Assembly (NCBI RefSeq): GCF_014192095.1
Contig: NZ_JACHXN010000023.1
Location: 26,608 to 90,607, forward strand
DNA from: Phyllobacterium trifolii
Lineage (GTDB): Bacteria > Pseudomonadota > Alphaproteobacteria > Rhizobiales > Rhizobiaceae
Reading direction: 5' to 3'
DNA: 64,000 nucleotides
Shown here: in pieces, positions 43,547-52,517 of the stretch
Position numbering within the stretch: the stretch's first letter is position 1
Layout: each line of letters begins with the position of its first letter
Made by a program: the position numbers and the translations under genes
Notes under the pieces: model-generated
What the model was told of the DNA's origin: nothing
Database searches by the model: none
Seen by the model: the letters and a program-made list of their open reading frames with translations, nothing else

Positions 43547-43790
43547 CACTTTGTCCTTCCTTGCCTGCAGCGAACTGGCATAGTTGGCACGGGATGGGAT
43601 TGCCGGATGAAATACCGAAAACGAATCAAATCAGCTCATCCCGAGCAAGGGATATGAATCAGACATGCGTCTTTGACGCAACCTTTGGCTCGGCCTCACC
43701 ATAGTCTTGCAGAAAAGAACCACCATCGCACGCCAGACGACCACTTTCGGACATCACTCAAGGCTGATCGGAACACGGAGGCCGATACCT

Positions 43791-44220
43791 TTAGTTGACG
43801 AACCGGACAACGACGCCCGGCTTCACCATTCCAGCTAGCTCCTCGGCGTCCCAGTTCGTCAGGCGAACGCAGCGATGACCCGATTTTGTTGACAAGGTCG
43901 GGATCGGGCGTTCCATGAATGCCATAGGTTGGCTCGGTTGGATCGAACCAGATACTTCCGACCGGCCCATTGGGGCCCTTGGGAACGGTGTGGACCTTGT
44001 CGTTCTTCCCTTGCTTAAAGTTGACCTTTGGATTGTACCTAAAAACGGGCATCCGTGCGACGCCGTTCACCCTGTGCGTTCCCCCTGGAGAAGCATTGTC
44101 CTCGCTGCCAACTGTCGCGGGATACGCCGCTAAAATGACATCGCGATTATCGTAAGCCGTGACCTGTCCAGTCGTCTTGTCGGCTTTTGGGGCTGGAAGC
44201 AGACGTTCAACGTTTGGCAT
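43791..44220 (-). pseudogene. L,D-transpeptidase (YkuD family), truncated and frameshifted
   Basis: From ATG 44220 the frame reads MPNVERLLPAPKADKTTGQV and later ILAAYPATVGSED and GIHGTPDPDLVNK, matching YkuD-type transpeptidases. At the AAAA run near 43883 one extra base breaks the frame; removing it restores SGHRCVRLTNWDAEELAGMV up to a TAA at 43791. This segment holds the catalytic cysteine, with HRC in place of the common HGC. The N-terminal signal peptide and peptidoglycan-binding part are missing upstream. Such enzymes make 3-3 crosslinks in peptidoglycan. Confidence 0.75.
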
Positions 44221-44276
44221 GAGGGGCGGTTGCAAGTGAGCGAAGCCCGCTTGTGGGCGTCCCCTCGACAGAAGGG

Positions 44277-44650
44277 CTAGGCCTCGGGTTTGTGACAAAC
44301 CACTTCGATGTTATGCCCGTCCGGACCAATGACGAACGCTGCATAATAGTTCGCGTGGTAGTGCGGGCGCAGACCTGGCCCGCCATTGTCTCTGCCACCC
44401 GCCTCCAAAGCTACGCGATAGAAAGCTTCAACTTGCCAGCGATTCTCGGCCGTGAACGCCAAGTGAAGATACGCCGGCTTCTCCTCGATTTGGTACAGGC
44501 ACAATGAAGCCTTCCCCTTTGGGCTAAGCTCGACACCGTACGTCGGCTGCCCCTCTGAGACAACAACTACACGAGTGGTTCGAGCGCTTTGAGGAAGAAC
44601 GCCTTGCTCGCTGAATAGTCGCTCGCTCCGAATTTGACGTGGTCAAACAT
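44277..44650 (-). pseudogene. VOC family (glyoxalase-fold) protein, frameshifted
   Basis: ATG 44650 starts MFDHVKFGASDYSASKAFF, the first beta-alpha unit of a VOC protein, and hits a TAG after ALEPLV. One base of compensation near 44568 joins VSEGQPTYGVELSPKGKASL and the rest of the domain, ending GPDGHNIEVVCHKPEA with the last metal-site strand. The restored length is about 124 residues, normal for the family. Function of the parent gene unknown. Confidence 0.7.
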
Positions 44651-44758
44651 GAGTTCTCCTGAAATGTGTAAGCCCGCCTGCCAGTCCATGCAAAATGACC
44701 ATAGTGCGCGGAGCGCGGGAGTGCCGCTTTCGGTCCCCACAAAGTATGAAGGATCGGT

Positions 44759-45190
44759 TCTGCGGGCAAAATGCTCGTAAGTGACTTGCCAAGGATCGCT
44801 GTTGGAAGATCTTTCCTCGCCGATCCAATGGAAGCTGTCGGTAGTGATCTCAGTGAAACGCCATCGCGCTTTCAGGCCACGCGAATCGTCGCCGATCTGG
44901 ACAATGTCCTTACCATCGGCCCGTCCGATCTGGCGCGAGTAGTCTTGGTTGAGCGGGTCGCTCCAGATAATATGCCAGCCACCAATGTCTGGATCGAAGA
45001 TGCGCAAAGTCGTACCATACATGGTGGACGGCGCAGGGCGCTTGGGCCTGAATCCAGATATCCTGAATCGCGCGACCTTCCAGCACCCAGCCGAAATGGA
45101 TTTCTTCAGTTGATCCTTCAGTTGTGCCGTCGTCGAGATGGCGGATGGTTTCAATTTCCCAGCTTCCGATTAGCCACCCAGGGCTTGTCA
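44759..45190 (-). pseudogene. DUF1579-like beta-barrel protein, frameshifted and cut by an IS6 element
   Basis: Two frames together encode a lipocalin-like protein: GWLIGSWEIETIRHLDDGTT plus EEIHFGWVLEGRAIQDIWIQ in one, then MYGTTLRIFDPDIGGWHIIW to DSFHWIGEERSS and WQVTYEHFARR in the other. The shift lies around 45030-45050. The left end of the IS6 element at 45181 replaces the true N-terminus, and the frame runs on past the expected end toward the VOC gene. Function unknown. Confidence 0.65.
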
Positions 45191-45988
45191 CGTTGTCTAA
45201 GTCGGATCAACAGAGACCTTGGTACGGGGTTTCAGGCGAGGGTTCCGGTCACGGCCTTCCACTCCGCCATAGCATTGAGGCGGTGAATGTGGATGCCAAA
45301 GGCGGAGCGTTTTGAGCGGGGTGGAACGAACAGATTGCGAAGAGCCGAGAAGATCGAGGCAAAGCGTTGCAACGATCCCGGAGATCGGAAACGCTGCATC
45401 ATCCGTTCCCGTTTTCGCAACGGCACATGGGAGTTCTCCGCCCGGTTGTTGAGGCCCTTGTGAGATCGGTGTTCGATCGCAGGCATGACCTGTCGCCTGG
45501 CAGCACCATAGGATCGCAGTTTATCGGTGATTATCCGCTTCGGCGCGAGACCCTGCTTTTTCAGCAGCCGTGTGAGCAGGCGTTTGGCAGCCTTGGTATT
45601 GCGGCGGTTCTGCACGATCTCGTCGAGCACATACCCGTCATGATCGACGGCACGCCATAGAAAATGTTTCCTGTCAGCAATGGATACGACGATTTCATCC
45701 AGATGCCAGATATCATTTCGCGAAGGCCGTTTGCGGCGCAGTCGGCAGGCGTAGGCTGGACCGAACTTGACGCCCCAGCGGCGGATCGTTTCGTATGAAA
45801 CGACGATCCCGCGCTCCAGCAACATCTCTTCAACCAAACGCAGGCTTAGTGGAAACCGATAATACAGCCAAACTGCATGTGCGATAATTTGGGGTGGAAA
45901 CCGATGATTTCTATAGCTGACAGCGCGCAAGTTCATGCCTCAATGCACTAACCGCAACTCCTTAACCCGACAACAACGTGACAGGCCC
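45181..45988 (-). mobile_element. IS6 family insertion sequence
   Basis: The 808-bp element is bounded by near-perfect terminal inverted repeats: GGGCTTGTCACGTTGT at 45181-45196 and ACAACGTGACAGGCCC at 45973-45988 (15 of 16 matching). It carries one transposase gene. The 8 bases outside each end (gccaccca and ctcctaaa) do not match, so there is no target duplication, as expected if the element arose by cointegrate formation or flanking deletion. Confidence 0.85.
45232..45936 (-). CDS. IS6 family transposase
   Basis: A 234-residue DDE transposase. The catalytic acids are in WHLDEIVV, IITDKLRSYG and NRAENSHVPLRKRERMM, the IS6/IS26 pattern. The N-terminal helix-turn-helix lies in SLRLVEEMLLERGIVVSYETIRRW. 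The frame is intact and fills the element, so it may be active. Confidence 0.93.
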   Translation of the reverse strand: MNLRAVSYRNHRFPPQIIAHAVWLYYRFPLSLRLVEEMLLERGIVVSYETIRRWGVKFGPAYACRLRRKRPSRNDIWHLDEIVVSIADRKHFLWRAVDHDGYVLDEIVQNRRNTKAAKRLLTRLLKKQGLAPKRIITDKLRSYGAARRQVMPAIEHRSHKGLNNRAENSHVPLRKRERMMQRFRSPGSLQRFASIFSALRNLFVPPRSKRSAFGIHIHRLNAMAEWKAVTGTLA

Positions 45989-46345
45989 CTCCTAAACTAC
46001 TGCATAGTCGAACCAACCCTAACTATGATTTCGCCACCAGCGCTTGGAATCTATTCTAACGTGGTAGCGAAGTCTCATCCCCTCCCACGCTACCTTCCGT
46101 CTGGCCGTCCAGTTGTCATCGCTGGGCGGCCCTTTTTGCGGGTCGCAATGACCGTCAGTTGAAGGTGTGCACTGTGAGTTTAAGGCTTCCATCGGCCTGC
46201 TTTTCAAAGACAGTGGTTGGCACACCAGCCCACGGCTGGGGTCGATTGTGCCGTCCGGGGGCATCCCCGTCATTTCTTCGAAACTGGCCGCCGCCTTGAT
46301 TGCGGCATTTCGAGAGACCGGTAGATCGCGGCTGATTGCATGCTC
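45989..46345. other. Intergenic region with an orphan terminator
   Basis: About 355 bases without a convincing gene. It contains the plus-strand terminator at 46103-46137 and, just before it, a GGTAGCG...CGCTACC inverted repeat (46066-46097). A 61-codon frame at 46167-46352 has no recognisable domain. The gene served by the terminator seems to have been removed next to the IS6 insertion. Confidence 0.4.
46103..46137 (+). terminator. Rho-independent terminator
   Basis: GGCCGTCCAG (46103-46112) pairs with CTGGGCGGCC (46122-46131), ten base pairs with one G-U, around a nine-base loop, and is followed by CTTTTT. No intact plus-strand gene lies upstream. On the minus strand there is no downstream U-run, so it works in the plus direction. 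Confidence 0.75.
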
Positions 46346-47503
46346 CTATTGATCAACCACAGATCCATCCTTGTGCAGTCTGGTATGAATTTTTCGTGGT
46401 CTGTAAGGAAATTTCTCGGCAGCGTCCGGTCGCAACGTGACGCCGATGCCAGGTTCGTCGCTGATAGTCAGGAACCCTTCTCCGTCATGACGGGCCGCAC
46501 CTATAAGAAAACTATCGGAGTCCGGGCGTTTGTCGGTTACATCCCATGTATCGTTCGGAAACTCCTGCAGGACAAAATTCGGCGCTGTCGCGGCGATCTG
46601 CAGACACGCGGCCGTTGACACCGCGCTGAGTGGATTGTGTGGAACGACACCGGCATGCGAGGCTTCGGCCAACGCCGCGATTTTACGAGCGCCAGAGATG
46701 CCGCCGACGATACAGACATCAGGCCGTACAAGCTGGACTGCGTTGCGCGCCAGCAGCATCTGAAATTCCCAAAGGGATGTCATGCGCTCTCCGGTCGCGA
46801 TCGGGATCGATATTTTCTCTGCCACATATGCCATCTCGTCGAGATTGTCAGGCAGGATCGGGTCTTCGATGAAGAGCGGATAGAACGGCTCGATCGCCCG
46901 TCCGAGCTGGACTGCTTCATAGGGCATCATCCGCCGATGGATTTCGATGCAAAGGTCCATCTCCGCGCCAGCGATCTTCCGGTATTCCCGGACGGTCTCG
47001 ACGGCATCGCCAATCTTCTGGGCATGGGTCTGGAAATAGGCCACGTCACGCTGGGTGTCGAGAAATGGTGTCAGGTGTCCGACCGCAGTGAATCCCATTT
47101 TCTTGGCGTCTTCGATGCCTGAGAATAGCTCCTCCTTTGTTTCACCGAAGACGTGGTAATAGGCTCGTGCCTTGTCGCGGACCTTACCCCCCAGAAGCGC
47201 GTGGACGGGTGCATCGAAATGTTTTCCGGTAATATCCCAGAGCGCGATGTCGATGGCGCTGATTGCAGCCATGACGGCCGAGCCGCGAAAATGCGCCCAG
47301 CGGTACATATACTGCCAGTGATGTTCGATCCTGAGGGGATCCTGACCGAGCAGATAGTCCTTGAACCGTAGCACGGCGCCGGCTGTGGCCTCGTGGAACC
47401 CCCAGGCACCACCCTCGCCAAGGCCGACAAGTCCATTGTCTGTACGAATTTCGACAAACAGATACTTGTCGATGAAGATGCTTTCGACGCTTTCGATACG
47501 CAT
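46346..47503 (-). CDS. Mandelate racemase/muconate lactonizing enzyme family protein (enolase superfamily)
   Basis: A 385-residue enolase-superfamily enzyme with the N-terminal capping domain (residues 1-125) and a TIM barrel. Probable metal ligands are in DLCIEIHRRM (E instead of the usual D, with a following H), FIEDPI and ATGERM; the C-terminal VPHNPLS carries the other catalytic histidine. The set is closest to galactonate-dehydratase-like acid-sugar dehydratases. ATG 47503 has AAGGGAA upstream. It is downstream of an ABC transporter on the same strand, so it probably acts on the imported acid sugar. Confidence 0.88.
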   Translation of the reverse strand: MRIESVESIFIDKYLFVEIRTDNGLVGLGEGGAWGFHEATAGAVLRFKDYLLGQDPLRIEHHWQYMYRWAHFRGSAVMAAISAIDIALWDITGKHFDAPVHALLGGKVRDKARAYYHVFGETKEELFSGIEDAKKMGFTAVGHLTPFLDTQRDVAYFQTHAQKIGDAVETVREYRKIAGAEMDLCIEIHRRMMPYEAVQLGRAIEPFYPLFIEDPILPDNLDEMAYVAEKISIPIATGERMTSLWEFQMLLARNAVQLVRPDVCIVGGISGARKIAALAEASHAGVVPHNPLSAVSTAACLQIAATAPNFVLQEFPNDTWDVTDKRPDSDSFLIGAARHDGEGFLTISDEPGIGVTLRPDAAEKFPYRPRKIHTRLHKDGSVVDQ

Positions 47504-47544
47504 GAGAATTCCCTTTTGGTTGGATAAGGCACTTGCTGTGTCAA

Positions 47545-48630
47545 CTAGTGCTCCGAAATGAGTGTCACGGCTTCCGGGTCGATGCGGACCATAATTGTCT
47601 GGCCGACATGGGGCGGATTTCGCGCGGGCAAATCGGCGCGAAGTGCAACGCCGCCAATCTGGAGCAGGCAGTTGACGACTGCTCCAAGGAAATTGACCGA
47701 TTTGACGTGCGCTTCGAAGCAGTTGACCGCCTTTGAACCGCTGGTCACCAGTATGATGCTTTCCGCCCGTATGCAGACCAGAACTAGCCCAAACACAGTT
47801 GATTGAGCAGGCCATGAGAAGCGGCCCTCGATGGTCACGCCGTCTGTCAGGGTGACAAGCGCATGTTTGCCACCAGCCGTTCCGGCGACCGTGCCTTCAA
47901 GGATGTTGGCGTTGCCGATGAACTCTGCTGCAAACCGGCTCGCCGGGCGATCATAGAGATCTCGCGGCGTTCCGGACTGGACCATCTTCCCGTCCTTCAT
48001 CAGAATGATCCGGTCGCTCATGAGCATCGCTTCGGACTGGTCGTGGGTGACGTAAAGCGAAGTCTTGCCCAACCGTCGCTGTAGTTCCACAAGCTCAAAC
48101 CGCATACGGTCGCGCAATCCGGCATCCAGATTGCTCAGAGGCTCGTCGAACAAAAGAAGTCTCGGGGACGTTACAATCGCCCGTGCAAGTGCAACGCGCT
48201 GCTGCTGGCCACCGCTCAATTCCGTCCCGTAGCGATCCGAATATCCGGTCAGGCCGACAGTCCTCAGGGCTTCGCTTACTTTCGCCTCGATTACTGCTGC
48301 TGGTTCGTGCCGGGTCTTGAGACCGTAGGCAACATTCTCGTAAACGGTCATATGGGGCCAGACCGCATAGGATTGGAAAACCATATTGATGTCACGTTTT
48401 TCTGGCGGCACGTCCCGTCCATCGGCCGCAACGATCTCCCCGTCTATACGGATCGTTCCACCCGAGGATGCCTCCAGGCCAGCTATGCAGCGCAGAGTAG
48501 TGGTCTTCCCGCAGCCACTTGGACCAAGGAGCGAAACAAATTCGCCGTCCTCGACCACGAAGCTCACATCCTTGACGGCTGTGACGCTGCCATAGGTAAC
48601 CACGAGATCTTCAACGCTTAGCTGAGCCAA
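47545..48630 (-). CDS. ABC transporter ATP-binding protein (PotA/FbpC type)
   Basis: A 361-residue ATPase: Walker A GPSGCGKTT, signature LSGGQQQRV, Walker B LLLFDEPLSNLD, switch histidine in VTHDQSEAM, and a TOBE domain in the last 110 residues. The start is TTG 48630 with GGAG seven bases upstream; no ATG is in frame nearby. It serves the permease and binding protein encoded upstream on the same strand. Confidence 0.92.
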   Translation of the reverse strand: MAQLSVEDLVVTYGSVTAVKDVSFVVEDGEFVSLLGPSGCGKTTTLRCIAGLEASSGGTIRIDGEIVAADGRDVPPEKRDINMVFQSYAVWPHMTVYENVAYGLKTRHEPAAVIEAKVSEALRTVGLTGYSDRYGTELSGGQQQRVALARAIVTSPRLLLFDEPLSNLDAGLRDRMRFELVELQRRLGKTSLYVTHDQSEAMLMSDRIILMKDGKMVQSGTPRDLYDRPASRFAAEFIGNANILEGTVAGTAGGKHALVTLTDGVTIEGRFSWPAQSTVFGLVLVCIRAESIILVTSGSKAVNCFEAHVKSVNFLGAVVNCLLQIGGVALRADLPARNPPHVGQTIMVRIDPEAVTLISEH

Positions 48631-48660
48631 GTCACCACTCCATATTCACGCGGCCGTACG

Positions 48661-50394
48661 TCAGCCACTTTGGGAAAGTTTCACACGAAGCAGGAACCGG
48701 CTGACGAGAATTCCAGCCATCAGTATGACCGTCTGGAGAATCCCGATGATCGCCGCATTTTGAACGTTGCCGAATTCCAGATAATCCCACGACATCACCG
48801 ACAGGACCTTGTTGCTCGGTGAGGCGAGAATGATTGCCGCGCTGATTTCACGGATTGAAAAAATGAACACGAGAATCCATGCAGAGAGGACACTCGGCCG
48901 GATAAGCCTGAAGGTTATTTGAGATGCCGTGCGAAAATGGGACGCTCCGCAAAGCGCCGATGCCTCTTCCAGAGACCTGTCGATTTGAATGATCGACGTA
49001 TCGATCATGCGGTAGGCATAAGGGATATAGGTTGCAACAAAGGCGATAACCAATATCCAGACGGTTCCGTAGACGGGAGTCATCAGATAGGTCCAAAAAA
49101 TGCCGGTTCCAAAGACGATGCCTGGCACGGCAATCGGGAACATGGCGATATAGTCGAGAATTCCTGCGCCACGGATACGAAGCCGCCGTATCGAATAGGC
49201 GAGGACAATTCCGAGAAGGACGCAAAAGGTCGGGGAGATCACTCCCACCAGCAATGTATTGCCAATTGATTGTCGAACCGCAACCGAGGCAATGACAGAA
49301 CGGAAGTTATCGAGTGTATAGCTCGCAGTGAGGATGTTCGACGAAGTGAAGCGCGTAAAAGCCACATAAAACAGGGCGAAGTAAGGAAGTATGATCGCCA
49401 GTGTCACATAGGCAAGGATGAAGCCAATTGCCGGAATCCGCCAGCCTCGAAGCTTGAGAAATCGTGTGCGAAAGCCACGCGCCGTCACCGTTACGAAGCG
49501 TGTCGCTACCTGGGATGCAAACCGGTAGAAGGCGACGCCGATCAGTGAAATCCAAAACAATAATGTTCCGATGGCAGCAGCCCGAGCGTAGTCCACCGGA
49601 TAAGTCGCGGTCGCGCGATAGATGTCGATAGCAAGAAACGGCATGGCTTGCGTTCCGCCCAAAGCCGCGGGGATGGAGAACGTTCCGCATGTCAGAACGA
49701 AGACGAAGAAGAACGCCGAAATAATCGACGGCCGTACGACGGGGAGTGTCACCTTCAGCGCCGTCGAGAAAACACCGGCTCCGTTGAGGTACGATGCTTC
49801 TTCCATCGAAGGGTCCATACCTTTCAGCGCGGCTGAAACTGTCATGTAGGCGTAGGGAATATTGTAGAGTGCCATAACGAGAATGACCCCTGTCGCGGTC
49901 ATCACGTTGATCGCATAGCCGGTCACACCAAAAACCTCGCGGGCAAGGACATTGATCAGTCCAGCATTGGGCGAACCAAGAATAAGCCACGCCAAAGCGC
50001 CAACGAACGGCGAAAGATAAAGCGGAGCGATAACGGCATTTTCCATCCACGCCTTTGCGGGAATATCGGTGCGCGAGATCAGCCATGCCAAGGCGATGCC
50101 GACAAAACATGCGAGGAAGGAGACAGCGAGCGACGCTCCGATCGTGACGATTAACGTCTTGAGGTAAGGCATTGTCGCGTAGACAGCGATCACGCTGCGC
50201 AAGGAGAAATGGGCGCGTGGATCGACAAATGTACCCGTCCGCACCGCGCCGAGAAACATCAACACGATCGGCAGCAGGACCAGAACAGCGAGAATCAATC
50301 CGACAATGACCGGAAGCGCCAATCTCTGGCGTTTCCTTCGAACCAGGCCAACAGGAACGTTATCCGTTACGGGTATGGTCGCTGAAATTGTCAT
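48661..50394 (-). CDS. ABC transporter permease, duplicated (FbpB type)
   Basis: A 577-residue inner-membrane protein with about twelve hydrophobic helices in two homologous halves. Each half has its own EAA loop: MEEASYLNGAGVFSTALKVTLPVV near residue 200 and LEEASALCGASHFRTASQITFRLI near residue 475. This fused arrangement is usual for ferric-iron and some phosphonate/polyamine-type importers, so one polypeptide forms the whole channel. Confidence 0.92.
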   Translation of the reverse strand: MTISATIPVTDNVPVGLVRRKRQRLALPVIVGLILAVLVLLPIVLMFLGAVRTGTFVDPRAHFSLRSVIAVYATMPYLKTLIVTIGASLAVSFLACFVGIALAWLISRTDIPAKAWMENAVIAPLYLSPFVGALAWLILGSPNAGLINVLAREVFGVTGYAINVMTATGVILVMALYNIPYAYMTVSAALKGMDPSMEEASYLNGAGVFSTALKVTLPVVRPSIISAFFFVFVLTCGTFSIPAALGGTQAMPFLAIDIYRATATYPVDYARAAAIGTLLFWISLIGVAFYRFASQVATRFVTVTARGFRTRFLKLRGWRIPAIGFILAYVTLAIILPYFALFYVAFTRFTSSNILTASYTLDNFRSVIASVAVRQSIGNTLLVGVISPTFCVLLGIVLAYSIRRLRIRGAGILDYIAMFPIAVPGIVFGTGIFWTYLMTPVYGTVWILVIAFVATYIPYAYRMIDTSIIQIDRSLEEASALCGASHFRTASQITFRLIRPSVLSAWILVFIFSIREISAAIILASPSNKVLSVMSWDYLEFGNVQNAAIIGILQTVILMAGILVSRFLLRVKLSQSG

Positions 50395-50403
50395 CGGACT
50401 GTC

Positions 50404-51543
50404 TCAGCGGCCGAAAATCTGGTTCCACTCGGCTATGATCGGTTTGGCCGGATCGACGTATCCTGGATCGCTCAAGTAGTCGATGTAAAGATTTTCCGGA
50501 TCCTTATACCATTCTTCCTTGTACCAATCGGCCTTGGCAGCCTTGCGAGGATCGACCGTATCTTCGCGCGCGGAGGCAACTCCCGCGACGCTGAACCATG
50601 CAGCTTGCCCTTCCTCACTCATTGCCCAATCCTGGAACAACCGGGCGGCATTCGGATGGGGCGCGCCGGCCGAGATCGTCTGCACGGTGAGGTTGGCAGG
50701 CGTCGGAGTAGGGAAAACCCAACGTATCGGTGCACCTTTAAGATAAAAACCGCCCATGTCGCTCTGGGATGCCTGATCGACGATGGCATGTTCTCCGGCG
50801 GCAAGCCGGTCGTACATGGGCGACTTGCTGTCATAGATCTGAGGCTTGAGTGCCGCCATCTTGGCAAGAAAATCCGGTCCGAACTGATCGCGTTTGCCGC
50901 CGAGGAACATGTAGACGTAGGAGTAGCTGCTCCCGCCGGAAGCGGGTGTACCCGTCGCGATGCGTCCTTTCCAGCGCGGGTCCGTCAGTACATTCCAACC
51001 ACCTTCCCGGATGAGCTTTTCTTCCTCCGGCGAGACGAGCTTGGAGTTCCAGGCGATGCCCATGGCGTTCACGAACGCCGTGTACCAAACACCTTCCTTC
51101 TTCATCTCTGGCCGAATACCGGCAGCGGAGGCAGGCGTATAGTCGGCGATCAGTTTTTCATCATGGGCAGATTCAATGAGGACGGTGTCGGTGATCTGGA
51201 TAACATCGGCTACGTGCTGGCCGACACGTTCTTCCGTTAACCAGCGCTCGAAAAGTGGATAACTCGGACCGCGAACGTTTTGTGTCGTGATTCCATACTT
51301 CTTGGTAAATGCTCCGGTCCAGACGGCCGTAGGGTCAATTGCGGTGGTGTGATAGAAGGTGAGAGTACCCTCGGCTTTAGCCGCTGCGACTAAGTCTTCG
51401 CTCGGCTGCGGGGCAGGGGATTGAGCAAGCGCGCCCTTGGGAAAAAGCGATAAGCTCGCAGCACCAAGTCCTGTGACTGCGGCCATGCGCATGAGGTTCC
51501 GACGGGTGAAATTGCATCTCGGCAAGCCATTTGTATTTTTCAT
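50404..51543 (-). CDS. ABC transporter substrate-binding protein (FbpA-like cluster, Tat signal)
   Basis: A 379-residue periplasmic protein. The N-terminus TRRNLMRMAAVTGLGAASLSLF is a twin-arginine signal, cleaved near GALAQSP. The mature part AAKAEGTLTFYHTTAIDPTA matches the iron/thiamine-type binding-protein cluster, but the tyrosine pair that binds ferric iron in FbpA is not evident. ATG 51543 follows GGGAGGAG. With an acid-sugar-type enolase at the end of the operon, a carbohydrate acid ligand is plausible. Confidence 0.88.
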   Translation of the reverse strand: MKNTNGLPRCNFTRRNLMRMAAVTGLGAASLSLFPKGALAQSPAPQPSEDLVAAAKAEGTLTFYHTTAIDPTAVWTGAFTKKYGITTQNVRGPSYPLFERWLTEERVGQHVADVIQITDTVLIESAHDEKLIADYTPASAAGIRPEMKKEGVWYTAFVNAMGIAWNSKLVSPEEEKLIREGGWNVLTDPRWKGRIATGTPASGGSSYSYVYMFLGGKRDQFGPDFLAKMAALKPQIYDSKSPMYDRLAAGEHAIVDQASQSDMGGFYLKGAPIRWVFPTPTPANLTVQTISAGAPHPNAARLFQDWAMSEEGQAAWFSVAGVASAREDTVDPRKAAKADWYKEEWYKDPENLYIDYLSDPGYVDPAKPIIAEWNQIFGR

Positions 51544-51614
51544 ATCGATCTCCTCCCAGAGTAACGATTTTGAAGACGCAGGCGCGGGCACCCTTCGGCC
51601 TCCCTCGTTTCGTA

Positions 51615-51665
51615 CATTTGCGCAAATATATTTCACTGTCAATCGACATTTGCGCAAATATATTT
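51615..51665. promoter_or_regulatory. Twin operators in the divergent binding-protein/GntR intergenic region
   Basis: The 19-bp sequence CATTTGCGCAAATATATTT occurs twice in direct orientation, at 51615-51633 and 51647-51665, exactly 32 bp apart (three helical turns). Each copy contains the perfect 12-bp palindrome ATTTGCGCAAAT. The pair lies between the transporter operon start (51543) and the GntR gene, and is most probably bound cooperatively by that regulator. Confidence 0.75.
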
Positions 51666-51726
51666 GCGTTTGAAAACCGCTTCGCGTATCGATGGGCTAT
51701 TGGCAAAACAGGGAATCGAGGTGGAC

Positions 51727-52452
51727 TTGTCGAAGAGCATATCCGAAAGCGCGCCGCTGAATGAGCCGACTTATCTCCGGGTAAAGCGAGCTATCATCGG
51801 CGATCTGGTGGCAGGAAATTTCGCGCCCGGCACGCATCTGACGATCGAAACGCTCACGTCGCGCTATGCGGTCAGCCATATGCCGATCCGCGAGGCGCTT
51901 CGCCAGCTTGAGGGCGAGGGCATTCTGATATCAATTGCGCACCGTGGTTTCAGGATCGAGGCCCTCACGGAAACCTACATCCGAAACATTTACGATATTC
52001 GTGTCGGCATTGAATCGATGCTGGCGCACCGCGCTGTCGAAATGGCAACGGACAGCGATGTAGAGGCCCTTCGTCATATGCATGAGGACCTCAATGCCTT
52101 GATACGGTCAGGAAAGCCCTTGGTGGCGTCGCAAGAGAATATCGCTTTCCACAAACGTATATATGGAATCGCAAACAACCCGGAAGCTGAACAGATACTT
52201 GAAGGCCGAACGAGGGTAGTGCGAACGGTCGCCGACAGTCTGGGTGGATACACCCCGGATGTGTTTGAAGTGGTGATTGCCGAACATGAGAAGATGATCT
52301 TGGCCTTCGAGAGCCGAGATCCGGAAGCCGCGGGGCAGGCGGTATTCGATCATGTGAGTGCCGCCCGTGACAGGCTTCTGAGGCGGATGGCCGCGAAAGA
52401 AGTCTTCAACCAAGAGAGTCCCGCACCGACTTCGATCGAAGCTGAGCAATAG
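51727..52452 (+). CDS. GntR family regulator (FCD subfamily)
   Basis: The winged helix is at the N-terminus (TIETLTSRYAVSHMPIREALRQLEGEGILIS), followed by an FCD helical ligand domain with the metal-site histidine pattern NIAFHKRIYG and AEHEKMILAF. The frame is open from TTG 51664, which lies inside the second operator and lacks a ribosome site. I therefore chose TTG 51727, with GAGG five bases upstream; GTG 51721 is another option. It is divergent from the transporter operon and probably represses it and itself through the twin operators. Confidence 0.87.
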   Translation: MSKSISESAPLNEPTYLRVKRAIIGDLVAGNFAPGTHLTIETLTSRYAVSHMPIREALRQLEGEGILISIAHRGFRIEALTETYIRNIYDIRVGIESMLAHRAVEMATDSDVEALRHMHEDLNALIRSGKPLVASQENIAFHKRIYGIANNPEAEQILEGRTRVVRTVADSLGGYTPDVFEVVIAEHEKMILAFESRDPEAAGQAVFDHVSAARDRLLRRMAAKEVFNQESPAPTSIEAEQ

Positions 52453-52517
52453 CCAGTATCTTCCGTTCATTTGGAAAACTGTTCTCGGTGTAACACTTTA
52501 TGATCGGCGCGATTACT

